DNA from: Mayfieldus sp038040285
GTDB taxonomy: Bacteria; Actinomycetota; Thermoleophilia; Solirubrobacterales; 70-9
Assembly: GCA_038040285.1 (NCBI GenBank)
Contig: JBBPIN010000040.1
Location: 1-15,637, forward strand
Length of the DNA: 15,637 nt
Direction of reading: 5' to 3'
Part shown: piece after piece, positions 1 to 6,128 of the stretch
How positions within the stretch are numbered: the first letter of the stretch is position 1
Layout: each line of letters opens with the position of its first letter
Program-made: the position numbers and the translations under genes
Notes under the pieces: generated by a model
What the model was told of the DNA's origin: nothing
What the model saw: only the letters and a program-made list of their open reading frames with translations
Databases searched by the model: none

Positions 1-57
1 GGCGTCGCTATGGATCTCGCAGGTGTTGCGAGAACTTGGGGTTAGTCCGGCCTAGCG

Positions 58-843
58 GTGCTGCTGGCATTCGCCGCTCTGGCTACCGCTGTGATCGCTC
101 TGGCCGAGTTCGGCGGCTCGGATGACATCCACGTCACAGCAGTCAGCGATGGAACGCCGATCTCAGGGATCCACCCGACCGGTGAGGGCCTGCCGCTTGT
201 GGGCGCGAGCGGGACAGTCGGCGCCGGCGACTACGCCTCGGCCCTGAAGGCCTACCACGACTCAGGGAACTACATGCAGGACTTCGCGGCGGTCGACAGG
301 AAGGCCAAGAACTTCCTCGGGTTCCGCCTGTTCTTCGGCAGCCGGCACTGCCCGCGGAGGACGATCGTGGCATTCCACCGCGGTTGCAAGCGTCCGGCGT
401 TGGTCCTCGACATCGACGAGACCTCGCTCTCCAACTACACCAACCTGGCGGCGACCAACTTCACCAACACGACGGCGCAGCTCGCGATCGGGGTCATCGG
501 GGCCAACGAGCCGGTCCTTGGGCCGACCCTCGACCTCTACAACTTCGCCAAGTCCCACGGGGTCGCGGTCTTCTTCATCACCGGCCGCCCGGCCAGCATC
601 CCGCTCGTCCGCACCCAGACCGAGGCGAACCTGCACAGCGCCGGCTACCAGAACTGGGATGGGTTGATCCTCAACCCGACGATCGGCGGATCGGCGATCC
701 CCTACAAGAGCGGCGAGCGGGCGAAGATCGAGCAGCAGGGCTTCGACATCGTCGCCAACGTCGGCGATCAGGAGAGCGACCTGCGCGGCGGCCACGCAGA
801 CCGAGGCTTCAAGCTGCCCAACCCGTACTACTTCATCGGCTAG
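58..843 (+). CDS. Exported HAD-superfamily acid phosphatase (class B / plant VSP-like)
   Basis: This 261-residue protein matches the HAD acid phosphatase family (PF03767 type), metal-dependent phosphomonoesterases that use an aspartyl-phosphate intermediate. HAD motif I is DIDET at residues 118-122 (nucleophile D118, acid/base D120). Motif II is FFITGRP at 172-178, with T175 in the expected place. The acidic motif IV is VGDQESDL at 235-242. The N-terminus is a hydrophobic stretch (about residues 2-16) that would serve as a signal peptide or anchor, so the enzyme probably acts outside the membrane. The GTG at 58 is the first usable start after an in-frame TAG at 43-45, and no clear Shine-Dalgarno precedes it. 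A normal basic n-region is missing, so the N-terminus may be damaged or mis-started. It converges on the HEPN gene, and the stop codons overlap by 4 bp. Family assignment is firm; the substrate is unknown. Confidence 0.85.
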   Translation: MLLAFAALATAVIALAEFGGSDDIHVTAVSDGTPISGIHPTGEGLPLVGASGTVGAGDYASALKAYHDSGNYMQDFAAVDRKAKNFLGFRLFFGSRHCPRRTIVAFHRGCKRPALVLDIDETSLSNYTNLAATNFTNTTAQLAIGVIGANEPVLGPTLDLYNFAKSHGVAVFFITGRPASIPLVRTQTEANLHSAGYQNWDGLILNPTIGGSAIPYKSGERAKIEQQGFDIVANVGDQESDLRGGHADRGFKLPNPYYFIG

Positions 844-1370
844 GCGCCCCCCTCCAGGTAGGGGGCGATCCAGGCTCGGTAGGGGCCGATGAAGTCACGA
901 GCGGCCTCGCGCACGAGCTCGGCGGCGCGATGGACGTCGCCAGCGGGCGTCTCCACGTAGCTGTGCTCAATCATTGAGCGTGCCTTCTGGGCTCGTAACA
1001 ACCGCCGGCACAACTGGCCGTCGATGACCTTTGCGTCGCGCAGCCCGTCGAACGCTTGTTGAGCAGGTGAGCCGCCGTCCCGCATCGGCGGGCGCTCGAG
1101 CTCCGCGAGCAGCACTGCGGCCTCAGCGAGTTCGGCCACGTAGTTCTGAACCCGCGACATCGCGCGCTCAACCGCCTGTGCCCGGTTGTAGGCCTCCAGG
1201 TCGTCCGCCGCGTTGAAGGCCTCCTTGAAGCGCCCCAAATCGAAGTCTTCCCCGAACGCCGTCATCGCGGTCTCCAGGGCACCGTATTGGCGAGGGAAGT
1301 CCTCCAGATGGCGGACGATGTCGCGTGTCCAACGATTGCGCTCTGCCTTCCGCGGCCCCTTGGCGGCCAT
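840..1370 (-). CDS. HEPN-domain toxin, HepT-like (type VII toxin-antitoxin)
   Basis: This 176-residue, largely helical protein carries RSMIEHSY at residues 131-138, an exact Rx4HxY motif (R131, H136, Y138). That is the HEPN RNase signature of HepT toxins, in which the Tyr is the residue AMPylated by the partner MNT antitoxin. In characterised HepT proteins the motif drives RNA (tRNA) cleavage; activity here is inferred. The ATG at 1370 overlaps the TGA of the upstream nucleotidyltransferase by one base (TGATG), so the two are translationally coupled and made in a fixed ratio. At 176 residues it is longer than the roughly 130-140 residues usual for HepT; the N-terminal 40 residues, with a basic start, are extra. 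The stop lies inside the CTAG that also ends the convergent phosphatase gene. It could alternatively be a HEPN substrate-binding subunit without RNase activity, but the intact motif argues against that. Confidence 0.8.
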   Translation of the reverse strand: MAAKGPRKAERNRWTRDIVRHLEDFPRQYGALETAMTAFGEDFDLGRFKEAFNAADDLEAYNRAQAVERAMSRVQNYVAELAEAAVLLAELERPPMRDGGSPAQQAFDGLRDAKVIDGQLCRRLLRAQKARSMIEHSYVETPAGDVHRAAELVREAARDFIGPYRAWIAPYLEGGA

Positions 1371-1924
1371 CAGGAGTTGGTCAGCAAGCGGTCGATACCG
1401 ATGAGCGCGTTCTTGGCGCGCCGTGTTTCCTGCTGGCGACCGCGGCACCGCTGGGCAGCTGCGCGCCGGCGCAGTCGGGGCCACAGCCCGTCCCGATCGA
1501 CAAGTACTCGCCCTTCGCTCAGTACATCAGCGAGGAACCATGGGTCGGCTTCGGCGTCCTCAAGCCTGATGAGATCAACCCGACGGCCAATGCTCGCCGT
1601 CAGCTTCTCGCTCAGATCGACGATTCGCTCCAGACTTGGATTGCGCAGGTCGACGAGGATGTCGATGTCGCTGTTCGGCGTGTCTTCGCCGGTAGCCGTC
1701 GAGCCAAAGAGCACAGCGCAACGCACGTTCTGCTCGGTCCGTAAGGCGGAACGCAAGGCGGAGAGCAACGGCCATGAACGCCGGATGTAGTGCCGCTCGG
1801 GTAGCGACAGACGCAAACTTCGCGGCGTCGGCCGGGCGCCATTCAGCGTCCCCTGATTTACGGCACGCCGCAGTGTGCGCTCGTTCACTCCCACTTCCTC
1901 GGCGAGTAGCGTCAGTTCAGTCAT
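1370..1924 (-). CDS. HTH-fused minimal nucleotidyltransferase, MntA-like antitoxin
   Basis: This 184-residue protein has two parts. Residues about 4-45 look like a helix-turn-helix (LAEEVGVNERTLRRAV) followed by a wing-like segment, suggesting DNA binding. Residues about 55-145 form a pol-beta-type nucleotidyltransferase domain with the complete MNT signature GSx10DxD (G74, S75, D86, D88) and a likely third carboxylate, D117, in RRVDLI. MntA antitoxins use this site to attach AMP to the Tyr of the HepT Rx4HxY motif, which the next gene possesses. The C-terminal 40 residues are Arg-rich. Most described MntA proteins are about 140 residues with no HTH, so the fusion suggests the antitoxin also represses its own operon. 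The gene order here is antitoxin first. The start ATG at 1924 lies directly behind a leaderless-type -10 and inside the first of three direct repeats. Confidence 0.82.
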   Translation of the reverse strand: MTELTLLAEEVGVNERTLRRAVNQGTLNGARPTPRSLRLSLPERHYIRRSWPLLSALRSALRTEQNVRCAVLFGSTATGEDTPNSDIDILVDLRNPSLERIVDLSEKLTASIGRRVDLIRLEDAEADPWFLADVLSEGRVLVDRDGLWPRLRRRAAAQRCRGRQQETRRAKNALIGIDRLLTNS

Positions 1925-1973
1925 GTGTCCATTGTAGCCTATTCATATGTCCGTTAATAAGATTCATGTGTCC
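1921..1973. repeat. Three phased direct repeats, putative operator of the toxin-antitoxin operon
   Basis: The 10-bp unit TCATRTGTCC occurs at 1921-1930, 1943-1952 and 1964-1973 (TCATGTGTCC, TCATATGTCC, TCATGTGTCC). Start-to-start distances are 22 and 21 bp, two helical turns, so the sites face the same side of the DNA. The second and third copies also share the preceding AT and a following G. The first copy covers the start codon and predicted transcription start of the antitoxin; the others lie upstream of its -10. The stretch is clearly more AT-rich than its surroundings. Binding by the antitoxin's HTH domain is inferred. Confidence 0.6.
1931..1936 (-). promoter_or_regulatory. -10 element of a probable leaderless promoter for the MNT-HEPN operon
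   Basis: On the minus strand TACAAT (5 of 6 matches to TATAAT) is followed by exactly six bases and then the ATG of the antitoxin. Transcription starting about 7 bases after the -10 would begin at the A of the ATG, the arrangement of leaderless actinobacterial genes. No Shine-Dalgarno sequence is present, which fits. No good -35 is visible at 17 bp. The assignment is inferred from spacing and sequence. Confidence 0.55.
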
Positions 1974-2016
1974 GAACAAATCGGCACTTGGCTTGCGCGC
2001 GCCGTGCCGGCGTTCG

Positions 2017-2030
2017 AGGCTCGAAAGCCT
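2017..2030 (-). terminator. Small UUCG-loop hairpin just after the MBL-fold gene
   Basis: On the minus strand AGGCT-TTCG-AGCCT forms a 5-bp stem closed by the very stable UUCG tetraloop, 7 bases after the TGA of the MBL-fold gene. There is no T-run behind it, which is common for terminators in high-GC actinobacteria. It would separate the regulator/kinase/MBL transcript from the toxin-antitoxin operon. The stem is short, so it may only stabilise a 3' end. Confidence 0.4.
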
Positions 2031-2037
2031 TTCGGAC

Positions 2038-2646
2038 TCAGGCCAGCGCCGCGGCGAGGGCCCGCCGCGCGTCCGCGAGCACCGGCTTTCCGTGCGAGAC
2101 CAGGACACGCTCCACCGGAAGCTCGAGCAGCGGGCCCAGCGCCTGCTTGAGCTGGGCGATCGTCACCGGGTCCGATAGGTAGCGAAGCCAGGACTGCGGG
2201 CAGACCTGCAAACCCCCGCCGGGGGCGCTGATAATCCGGTCGCCCGGCACCAGCGCGCGATGCTCCGGCAGCCAGAAGATCGTCTCGCCAGCGCGCCGCA
2301 CCGGAAACGACTCCACCCCGGCCGGCAGGTTCTTCTTCGCCCGCGAGGTCGTTGCCCCGTATCGGCGCGCCAGCTCGTCGCCGTCGCGGCGGTGGAATCC
2401 GATCGTGGTCAGGATCGAAACCGGCCGCCCGCGTCCGTGCAGTCGCTGATCGAGCGCCCGCAGGGAGCCCTCGCGGTCGGGAGGCAGCAACGGATCGATG
2501 AGGACTGTTGTGTCGGGCGCCTCGTAGAGAACGCAACCGACCTCTTCGGGCCAGTCCCCAGAACTGCCCGGCGCCGCGCCCGGTCGCCATTCGGGATGCC
2601 GCGCCGTCCAGCGAAACAGCCCGGGACAAATCTCTGAGAGCTCCAC
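2038..2646 (-). CDS. Degenerate metallo-beta-lactamase-fold protein
   Basis: This 202-residue protein has the layout of a short MBL-fold hydrolase. It shows an early strand with VLIDPLLPP (D51), a central segment TIGFHRRDGDEL (82-93) where the zinc motif HxHxDH should be, LVPGDRIIS (about 132-140, D136) and a late VLVSHGKPV (H185). Only H85 and D88 survive at the metal motif, so a normal two-zinc site cannot form. It may bind one metal or none, or use a different chemistry. The start chosen is GTG at 2646, with no convincing Shine-Dalgarno. It lies 39 bp downstream of the histidine kinase on the same strand and is probably co-transcribed with it, so it may belong to the same stress or envelope response. 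The function is unknown. Confidence 0.65.
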   Translation of the reverse strand: MELSEICPGLFRWTARHPEWRPGAAPGSSGDWPEEVGCVLYEAPDTTVLIDPLLPPDREGSLRALDQRLHGRGRPVSILTTIGFHRRDGDELARRYGATTSRAKKNLPAGVESFPVRRAGETIFWLPEHRALVPGDRIISAPGGGLQVCPQSWLRYLSDPVTIAQLKQALGPLLELPVERVLVSHGKPVLADARRALAAALA

Positions 2647-2685
2647 GGAGCGATTTTCGCAACGCCGAGGAAGCGCTGGGCGCCG

Positions 2686-3990
2686 TTAGGCGTCCTTGCC
2701 ACTGTCCTGTCCCGAAGGCCTTCGGGGCAGCAGCAGTGTCAGGACGGGCGCCGGGCCGGCGCCCGTCACAAGCAGGCGCCCGCCCTCCGCAACCGCCAGG
2801 GAGCGCGCGAGGTCGAGTCCGATCCCGTGGCCCTCGCCGTCGGCCGAGCCCGAGCGCCGCTCGAAGGCTGGCTCGGGATCGCCGGAGAAGCCCGGCCCCT
2901 CATCCTCAACGTCCACCGCAATCGAGCCGGCCGCGGCGCGGGCGGTGACCGTCACGGCTCCCGAGCCGTGACGGTAGGCGTTGTCGAGGAGAACGCCGAT
3001 CACCTCCGAGACCACGCTGGAAGAGGCCTGCGCAACCAGGTCGTCTCCATTCACAGCCACCCGTAGCGGCCTACCCTTTGCCGCGAGGGGACCGTGCCAT
3101 CGCTCCTCGATCTCGCCCAGCAGGGTGGGGAGATCGGACTCGTCGGACCGGTCCGCCGAGTCGCGGGCGACGGAGAGCAGGGTGTCGATGGTGGCTTGGA
3201 GCCGATCGACCTCGGCGAGGGCCCGCGACACCTCCGCCGGCGGGTTGCCGCGCATCTCCAGGGCCTCCAATTCGAGTCGCAGGGCGGCCAGCGGCGTGCG
3301 AAGCTGGTGCGACGCGTTGGAGCTGAAGGCGCGCTCGCGGGAGACCAGATCGCCGAGGCGCTCGGCGGTCACGTCCAGCGCCTCAGCGACCGAGTCGGCC
3401 TCCGCGACCCCGGTGCGGGGCGAGCGGACCGAGAAGTCGCCATGGCCCAGCCGCCGCGCCGCCGAGGCCAATCGCTCCAGTGGAGAGGCGAGGCGCCGGC
3501 TCAGCAACAGCGCGGCGCCGATCGCCAGGATCACGATCCCGACCGCGAGACCACCGAGCGCCAACCAGGCACGGTGGGTCCTGCTCACCGCCGCGGAGTC
3601 GTCGCGGACCCCTTGGGCCGCGCCGGTCACCCGCTCGTTGGTCAGCAGCGGCACGGCGACGACAAACTTCCCTTCGGTGTGTTGATCTGAGATCCGGCCG
3701 CTGCGTATCGCCTCCCGCACCAGCGGGTCGGCGACCCTTGGCCCGTGTCCGGCGACCCGCTCGCCGGCGCGGTTGTAGACCGCCAGGGTGTCGGAGGTCG
3801 GCGGAACCTCGATCGGATCCCGGTTGGAGGTGAGGTCGATCTCGCGGGTGGCGGCGACCGTGTCGCGCTGGAGGCGAAGCAGCTCGTCGTCGCGATAGTT
3901 GTTCTGAAGCACCAGCGCCAGCGGGACCGCCAGCAGCATCACCGCTGCGGCGGCGACGCCCGCGATCGCGGCGATCAAGCGCGCCCTCAT
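2686..3990 (-). CDS. Membrane sensor histidine kinase (HAMP, HisKA, HATPase_c)
   Basis: This 434-residue kinase partners the response regulator. A first transmembrane helix (about residues 6-28) is followed by an extracytoplasmic sensor region of about 110 residues, a second transmembrane helix (about 142-164) and a HAMP linker (about 165-215). The phospho-acceptor His is H228 in the H-box SSNASHQLRTP. The ATP-binding domain shows the N-box VLLDNAYRHG (N337), the G1 box DEGPGF (363-368) and the G2 box GHGIGL (387-392). The short periplasmic sensor is not recognisable as a known ligand domain. Its ATG overlaps the regulator's stop as ATGA, so they are co-translated. The divergent lipoprotein-ABC operon is the obvious target. 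The protein could be extended 37 residues upstream in frame, but that would overlap the regulator and add no domain, so the overlap start is preferred. Confidence 0.92.
   Translation of the reverse strand: MRARLIAAIAGVAAAAVMLLAVPLALVLQNNYRDDELLRLQRDTVAATREIDLTSNRDPIEVPPTSDTLAVYNRAGERVAGHGPRVADPLVREAIRSGRISDQHTEGKFVVAVPLLTNERVTGAAQGVRDDSAAVSRTHRAWLALGGLAVGIVILAIGAALLLSRRLASPLERLASAARRLGHGDFSVRSPRTGVAEADSVAEALDVTAERLGDLVSRERAFSSNASHQLRTPLAALRLELEALEMRGNPPAEVSRALAEVDRLQATIDTLLSVARDSADRSDESDLPTLLGEIEERWHGPLAAKGRPLRVAVNGDDLVAQASSSVVSEVIGVLLDNAYRHGSGAVTVTARAAAGSIAVDVEDEGPGFSGDPEPAFERRSGSADGEGHGIGLDLARSLAVAEGGRLLVTGAGPAPVLTLLLPRRPSGQDSGKDA
2948..2975. repeat. 13-bp perfect inverted repeat inside the kinase gene
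   Basis: ACCGTCACGGCTC (2948-2960) and its exact reverse complement GAGCCGTGACGGT (2963-2975) are separated by two bases. It lies in the ATP-binding domain codons just after the N-box. As RNA it would form a hairpin with a slightly opened tip; as DNA it is a near-perfect palindrome. It may be only codon-level coincidence. Confidence 0.5.
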
Positions 3991-4664
3991 GGCAGCTCGA
4001 GCCGGTAGCCGATCCCGCGCAGCGTCGTGATCGCCTCGGGGCCGAGCTTCTGGCGCAGCGAGAGGACATGTGTGTCCAGCGTCTTGGTCGACCCCAGCCA
4101 CTCGGTGTCCCAGACCTCGCCCATGATCCGATCCCGGGTCACCGCCCGCCCCGCCTCCCGGGCGAGCAGGTCGAGCAGGTCGAACTCCTTCCGGCGCAGG
4201 GCCAGCTCGTCTTCGCCGCGCCAGGCGCGGCGCGCGGCAGTGTCGATGGTGAGATCGCCGACCCGCAGCGGCTCGACCTGATCGGTGTCGGCCTTCTCGG
4301 TGGCGCGGCGGAGCTGTGCGCGCACCCTTGCCAGCAGCTCAGAGAGCCTGAACGGTTTGACCAGGTAGTCGTCGGCCCCCGCGTCGAGTCCGGCCACGAC
4401 GTCCAGCTCCTCGTCGCGGGCAGAGAGGATCAGGATCGCCAGCTCCGGGCGGGCGGTGCGCAGCTTCCGGCAAACGTCGATTCCGTCGATGTCCGGCAGC
4501 CCCAGGTCGAGCACGACCAGCTCGATGTCGGGTTTGGCCGCAGCCACCACCCCTGCCCCACGGTTGAGCCGGCGCACGAAGTAGCCCTGACTCTCGAGCA
4601 CGCGGGCGAGCCCGGCGGAGATCGCCTCGTCGTCGTCCACAACCAGGATGCCGGTGGAGCTCAT
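3987..4664 (-). CDS. OmpR/PhoB-family response regulator
   Basis: This 225-residue regulator has an N-terminal receiver domain with the acidic cluster D10-D12, phospho-acceptor D53 in VVLDLGLPD, S81 and K103 in LVKPF. The C-terminal winged-helix DNA-binding domain (about 130-225) contains the typical RRKEFDLLDLLA, TLDTHVLSLRQKLG and TLRGIGYRL segments. It would be phosphorylated by the kinase encoded immediately downstream. The ATG at 4664 gives a standard full-length protein; an in-frame extension upstream would read through the intergenic regulatory region and is rejected. The gene is transcribed away from the lipoprotein/ABC operon. The TTGACC direct repeat 55-71 bp upstream has the 11-bp periodicity typical of OmpR-family sites, so autoregulation plus control of the exporter is plausible. 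Confidence 0.93.
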   Translation of the reverse strand: MSSTGILVVDDDEAISAGLARVLESQGYFVRRLNRGAGVVAAAKPDIELVVLDLGLPDIDGIDVCRKLRTARPELAILILSARDEELDVVAGLDAGADDYLVKPFRLSELLARVRAQLRRATEKADTDQVEPLRVGDLTIDTAARRAWRGEDELALRRKEFDLLDLLAREAGRAVTRDRIMGEVWDTEWLGSTKTLDTHVLSLRQKLGPEAITTLRGIGYRLELP

Positions 4665-4718
4665 CCGAGAGAGGACCGTAGCGCCCCGAATTCGTTTCCC
4701 CAGAGCGGATTTCGAGAT

Positions 4719-4735
4719 TTGACCGCGCGTTGACC
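4719..4735. promoter_or_regulatory. TTGACC direct repeat, putative response-regulator binding site
   Basis: Two TTGACC hexamers (4719-4724 and 4730-4735) repeat with an 11-bp period in the divergent spacer between the response regulator and the lipoprotein/ABC operon. OmpR/PhoB-family dimers bind tandem half-sites spaced about 11 bp. If the weak hexamer TAGCGT at 4767-4772 is the -10 for the lipoprotein operon, the repeat sits near -60 to -44, a normal activator position. Further TGACC cores occur at 4753-4757 and 4782-4786. Confidence 0.45.
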
Positions 4736-4806
4736 TTCGCGTGGGCGGGCGCTGACCAGGCCCTTCTAGCGTCGCCGCCAGTGACCAGCGACCCCTTGGA
4801 GGGACC

Positions 4807-5466
4807 ATGAAATTGCGTTCGACGCTCGCCGCGAGCGCGGCGATCCTTGCCCTTGGAGCCGGAATCCTCGGCTGCGGTGGATCTTCGGGAAGCAGCACTT
4901 CGAGTGGGCCCTCCTCCGGGGGCGGCTCTTCGACCAGCGCCAACGCCAACACGAACACAAGCGCAAACGCGGTCAACCCCAACGCTCCCGAGGCAAGCCC
5001 ACCAGGCGACATCCCCGACAACCAGGTCTACGTGGCCTACTCCCCCCCAGGCGGCGGCTATTCGGTCAAGGTCCCCGAAGGCTGGTCTCGCTCCAACTCC
5101 GGCGGAGCGATCGTCTTCACCAGCAACCTCAACTCGATCCGGCTCGAATCGACTCCGGCCAGCAAGGCCCCCACAGTCGCGCATGCCAAGCAAACGCTGG
5201 TCCCGCAGCTGTTGCACAGCGTCAAGGGATTCGTCCCGGGGAACGTAAGCACGGTCAGCCGCAACGCCGGCCAGGCCGTCCTGATCACCTATCAGGCCTC
5301 GAGCAAGCCCGATCCCGTCACCGGCAAGTCGACCCCGGAAGCGGTCGAGCGCTACATCTTCTTCCACAACGGCAAGGAGGCCATCCTCACCGTCAGCGGG
5401 GCGAAGGGGGCCGACAACGTCGACCCGTGGCGGATCGTGACCAACTCGGTGCGCTGGACGCAATGA
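4807..5466 (+). CDS. Lipoprotein with low-complexity linker and PsbP/Mog1-like domain
   Basis: This 219-residue protein begins with a lipoprotein signal peptide: basic MKLR, a hydrophobic core, and a lipobox ILGC with C23 as the lipidated residue. A Ser/Gly then Asn/Ala/Thr-rich linker (24-65) tethers a globular domain (about 72-219) beginning VAYSPPGGGYSVKVPEGW, which resembles the PsbP/Mog1/DUF1795-type fold found in small exported proteins. GGAGG three bases before the ATG is a strong Shine-Dalgarno. It is the first gene of the ABC operon, and its TGA overlaps the ATG of the first ATPase (ATGA). It is likely an accessory or substrate-capturing subunit on the outer face of the membrane, partnering the large-loop permease. 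The exact role is unknown and the fold assignment is tentative. Confidence 0.75.
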   Translation: MKLRSTLAASAAILALGAGILGCGGSSGSSTSSGPSSGGGSSTSANANTNTSANAVNPNAPEASPPGDIPDNQVYVAYSPPGGGYSVKVPEGWSRSNSGGAIVFTSNLNSIRLESTPASKAPTVAHAKQTLVPQLLHSVKGFVPGNVSTVSRNAGQAVLITYQASSKPDPVTGKSTPEAVERYIFFHNGKEAILTVSGAKGADNVDPWRIVTNSVRWTQ

Positions 5467-6128
5467 CCGCGGTGCTGGAGGCGCGCAACCTCTACCGCTT
5501 CTTTCACGCCGGCGACGACGAGACGCTGGCGCTGCAGGGGGTGTCGCTGGAGATCGAGGCGGGCGAGGTGATCGCGGTGACCGGGCCCTCGGGCTCGGGA
5601 AAGTCCACCCTCCTCGCCTGCCTCGCCGGGCTCGACGAGCCCGATGGCGGTCAGGTGAGGGTCGACGGTGAGCGCATCACCCGGCGGCCGGAAGAGGATC
5701 GCGCCCGCCTGCGAGCACAGCGAATCGGCGTCCTCTACCAGCAGGCCAATCTGGTCGGACATCTCTCGGTGGAAGACAATGTCGCGCTGGCGCAGCGCCT
5801 CGGCACTGACGTCGACGGCACGGCGCGGCGCGATGACCTGCTGGGGCGCTGCGGCATCGCGCATCGGGCCGGCGCACGTCCGGCTCAACTCTCCGGCGGA
5901 GAGCTTGCCCGTGCGGGACTCGCGGTGGCGCTCGCCAACGACCCCGTTGTCCTGCTCGCCGACGAGCCGACCGGAGAGCTCGACTCGCTGACCGCCGCGA
6001 AGGTCACCGACCTGCTGCGCGAGCGTGCGGCCGCGGGAACCGCTGTCCTGATCGCCACCCACAGCCGCGAGCTGGCCTCGGCTGCCGCCAGGGTGGTGCC
6101 GCTACGCGACGGAAGGGTCGAGGCTTGA
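5463..6128 (+). CDS. ABC transporter ATP-binding protein 1 (MacB/LolD type)
   Basis: This 221-residue ATPase is complete: Walker A GPSGSGKST (41-49), Q-loop LYQQANLV (Q93/Q94), ABC signature LSGGE (143-147), Walker B VVLLADEP with D167 and catalytic E168, and switch His H200. The size and the ADEPTGELD motif place it in the LolD/MacB/FtsE-like subfamily that works with FtsX-type permeases and drives mechanotransmission or export rather than uptake. After LSGGE the usual Q-R/Q-Q is replaced by LARAGLAV, a small departure in the signature helix. It starts within the lipoprotein stop (ATGA) and ends overlapping the second ATPase, so production is coupled. It probably pairs with the second ATPase as an asymmetric dimer. 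Confidence 0.93.
   Translation: MTAVLEARNLYRFFHAGDDETLALQGVSLEIEAGEVIAVTGPSGSGKSTLLACLAGLDEPDGGQVRVDGERITRRPEEDRARLRAQRIGVLYQQANLVGHLSVEDNVALAQRLGTDVDGTARRDDLLGRCGIAHRAGARPAQLSGGELARAGLAVALANDPVVLLADEPTGELDSLTAAKVTDLLRERAAAGTAVLIATHSRELASAAARVVPLRDGRVEA

Noticed and set aside
1921..1973. CRISPR-like or IS-end interpretation of the three short repeats
   Set aside because: The 10-bp repeats are too short and the intervals of 11-12 bp are not spacers; no transposase or cas gene is nearby.
4665..5021. N-terminal extension of the response regulator by about 119 residues
   Set aside because: The receiver domain begins within a few residues of ATG 4664, and the extension is antisense to the lipoprotein gene.
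4339..5463. Minus-strand frame spanning the lipoprotein, the divergent spacer and part of the response regulator
   Set aside because: It ignores two well-supported genes and the regulatory spacer, and has no domain features.
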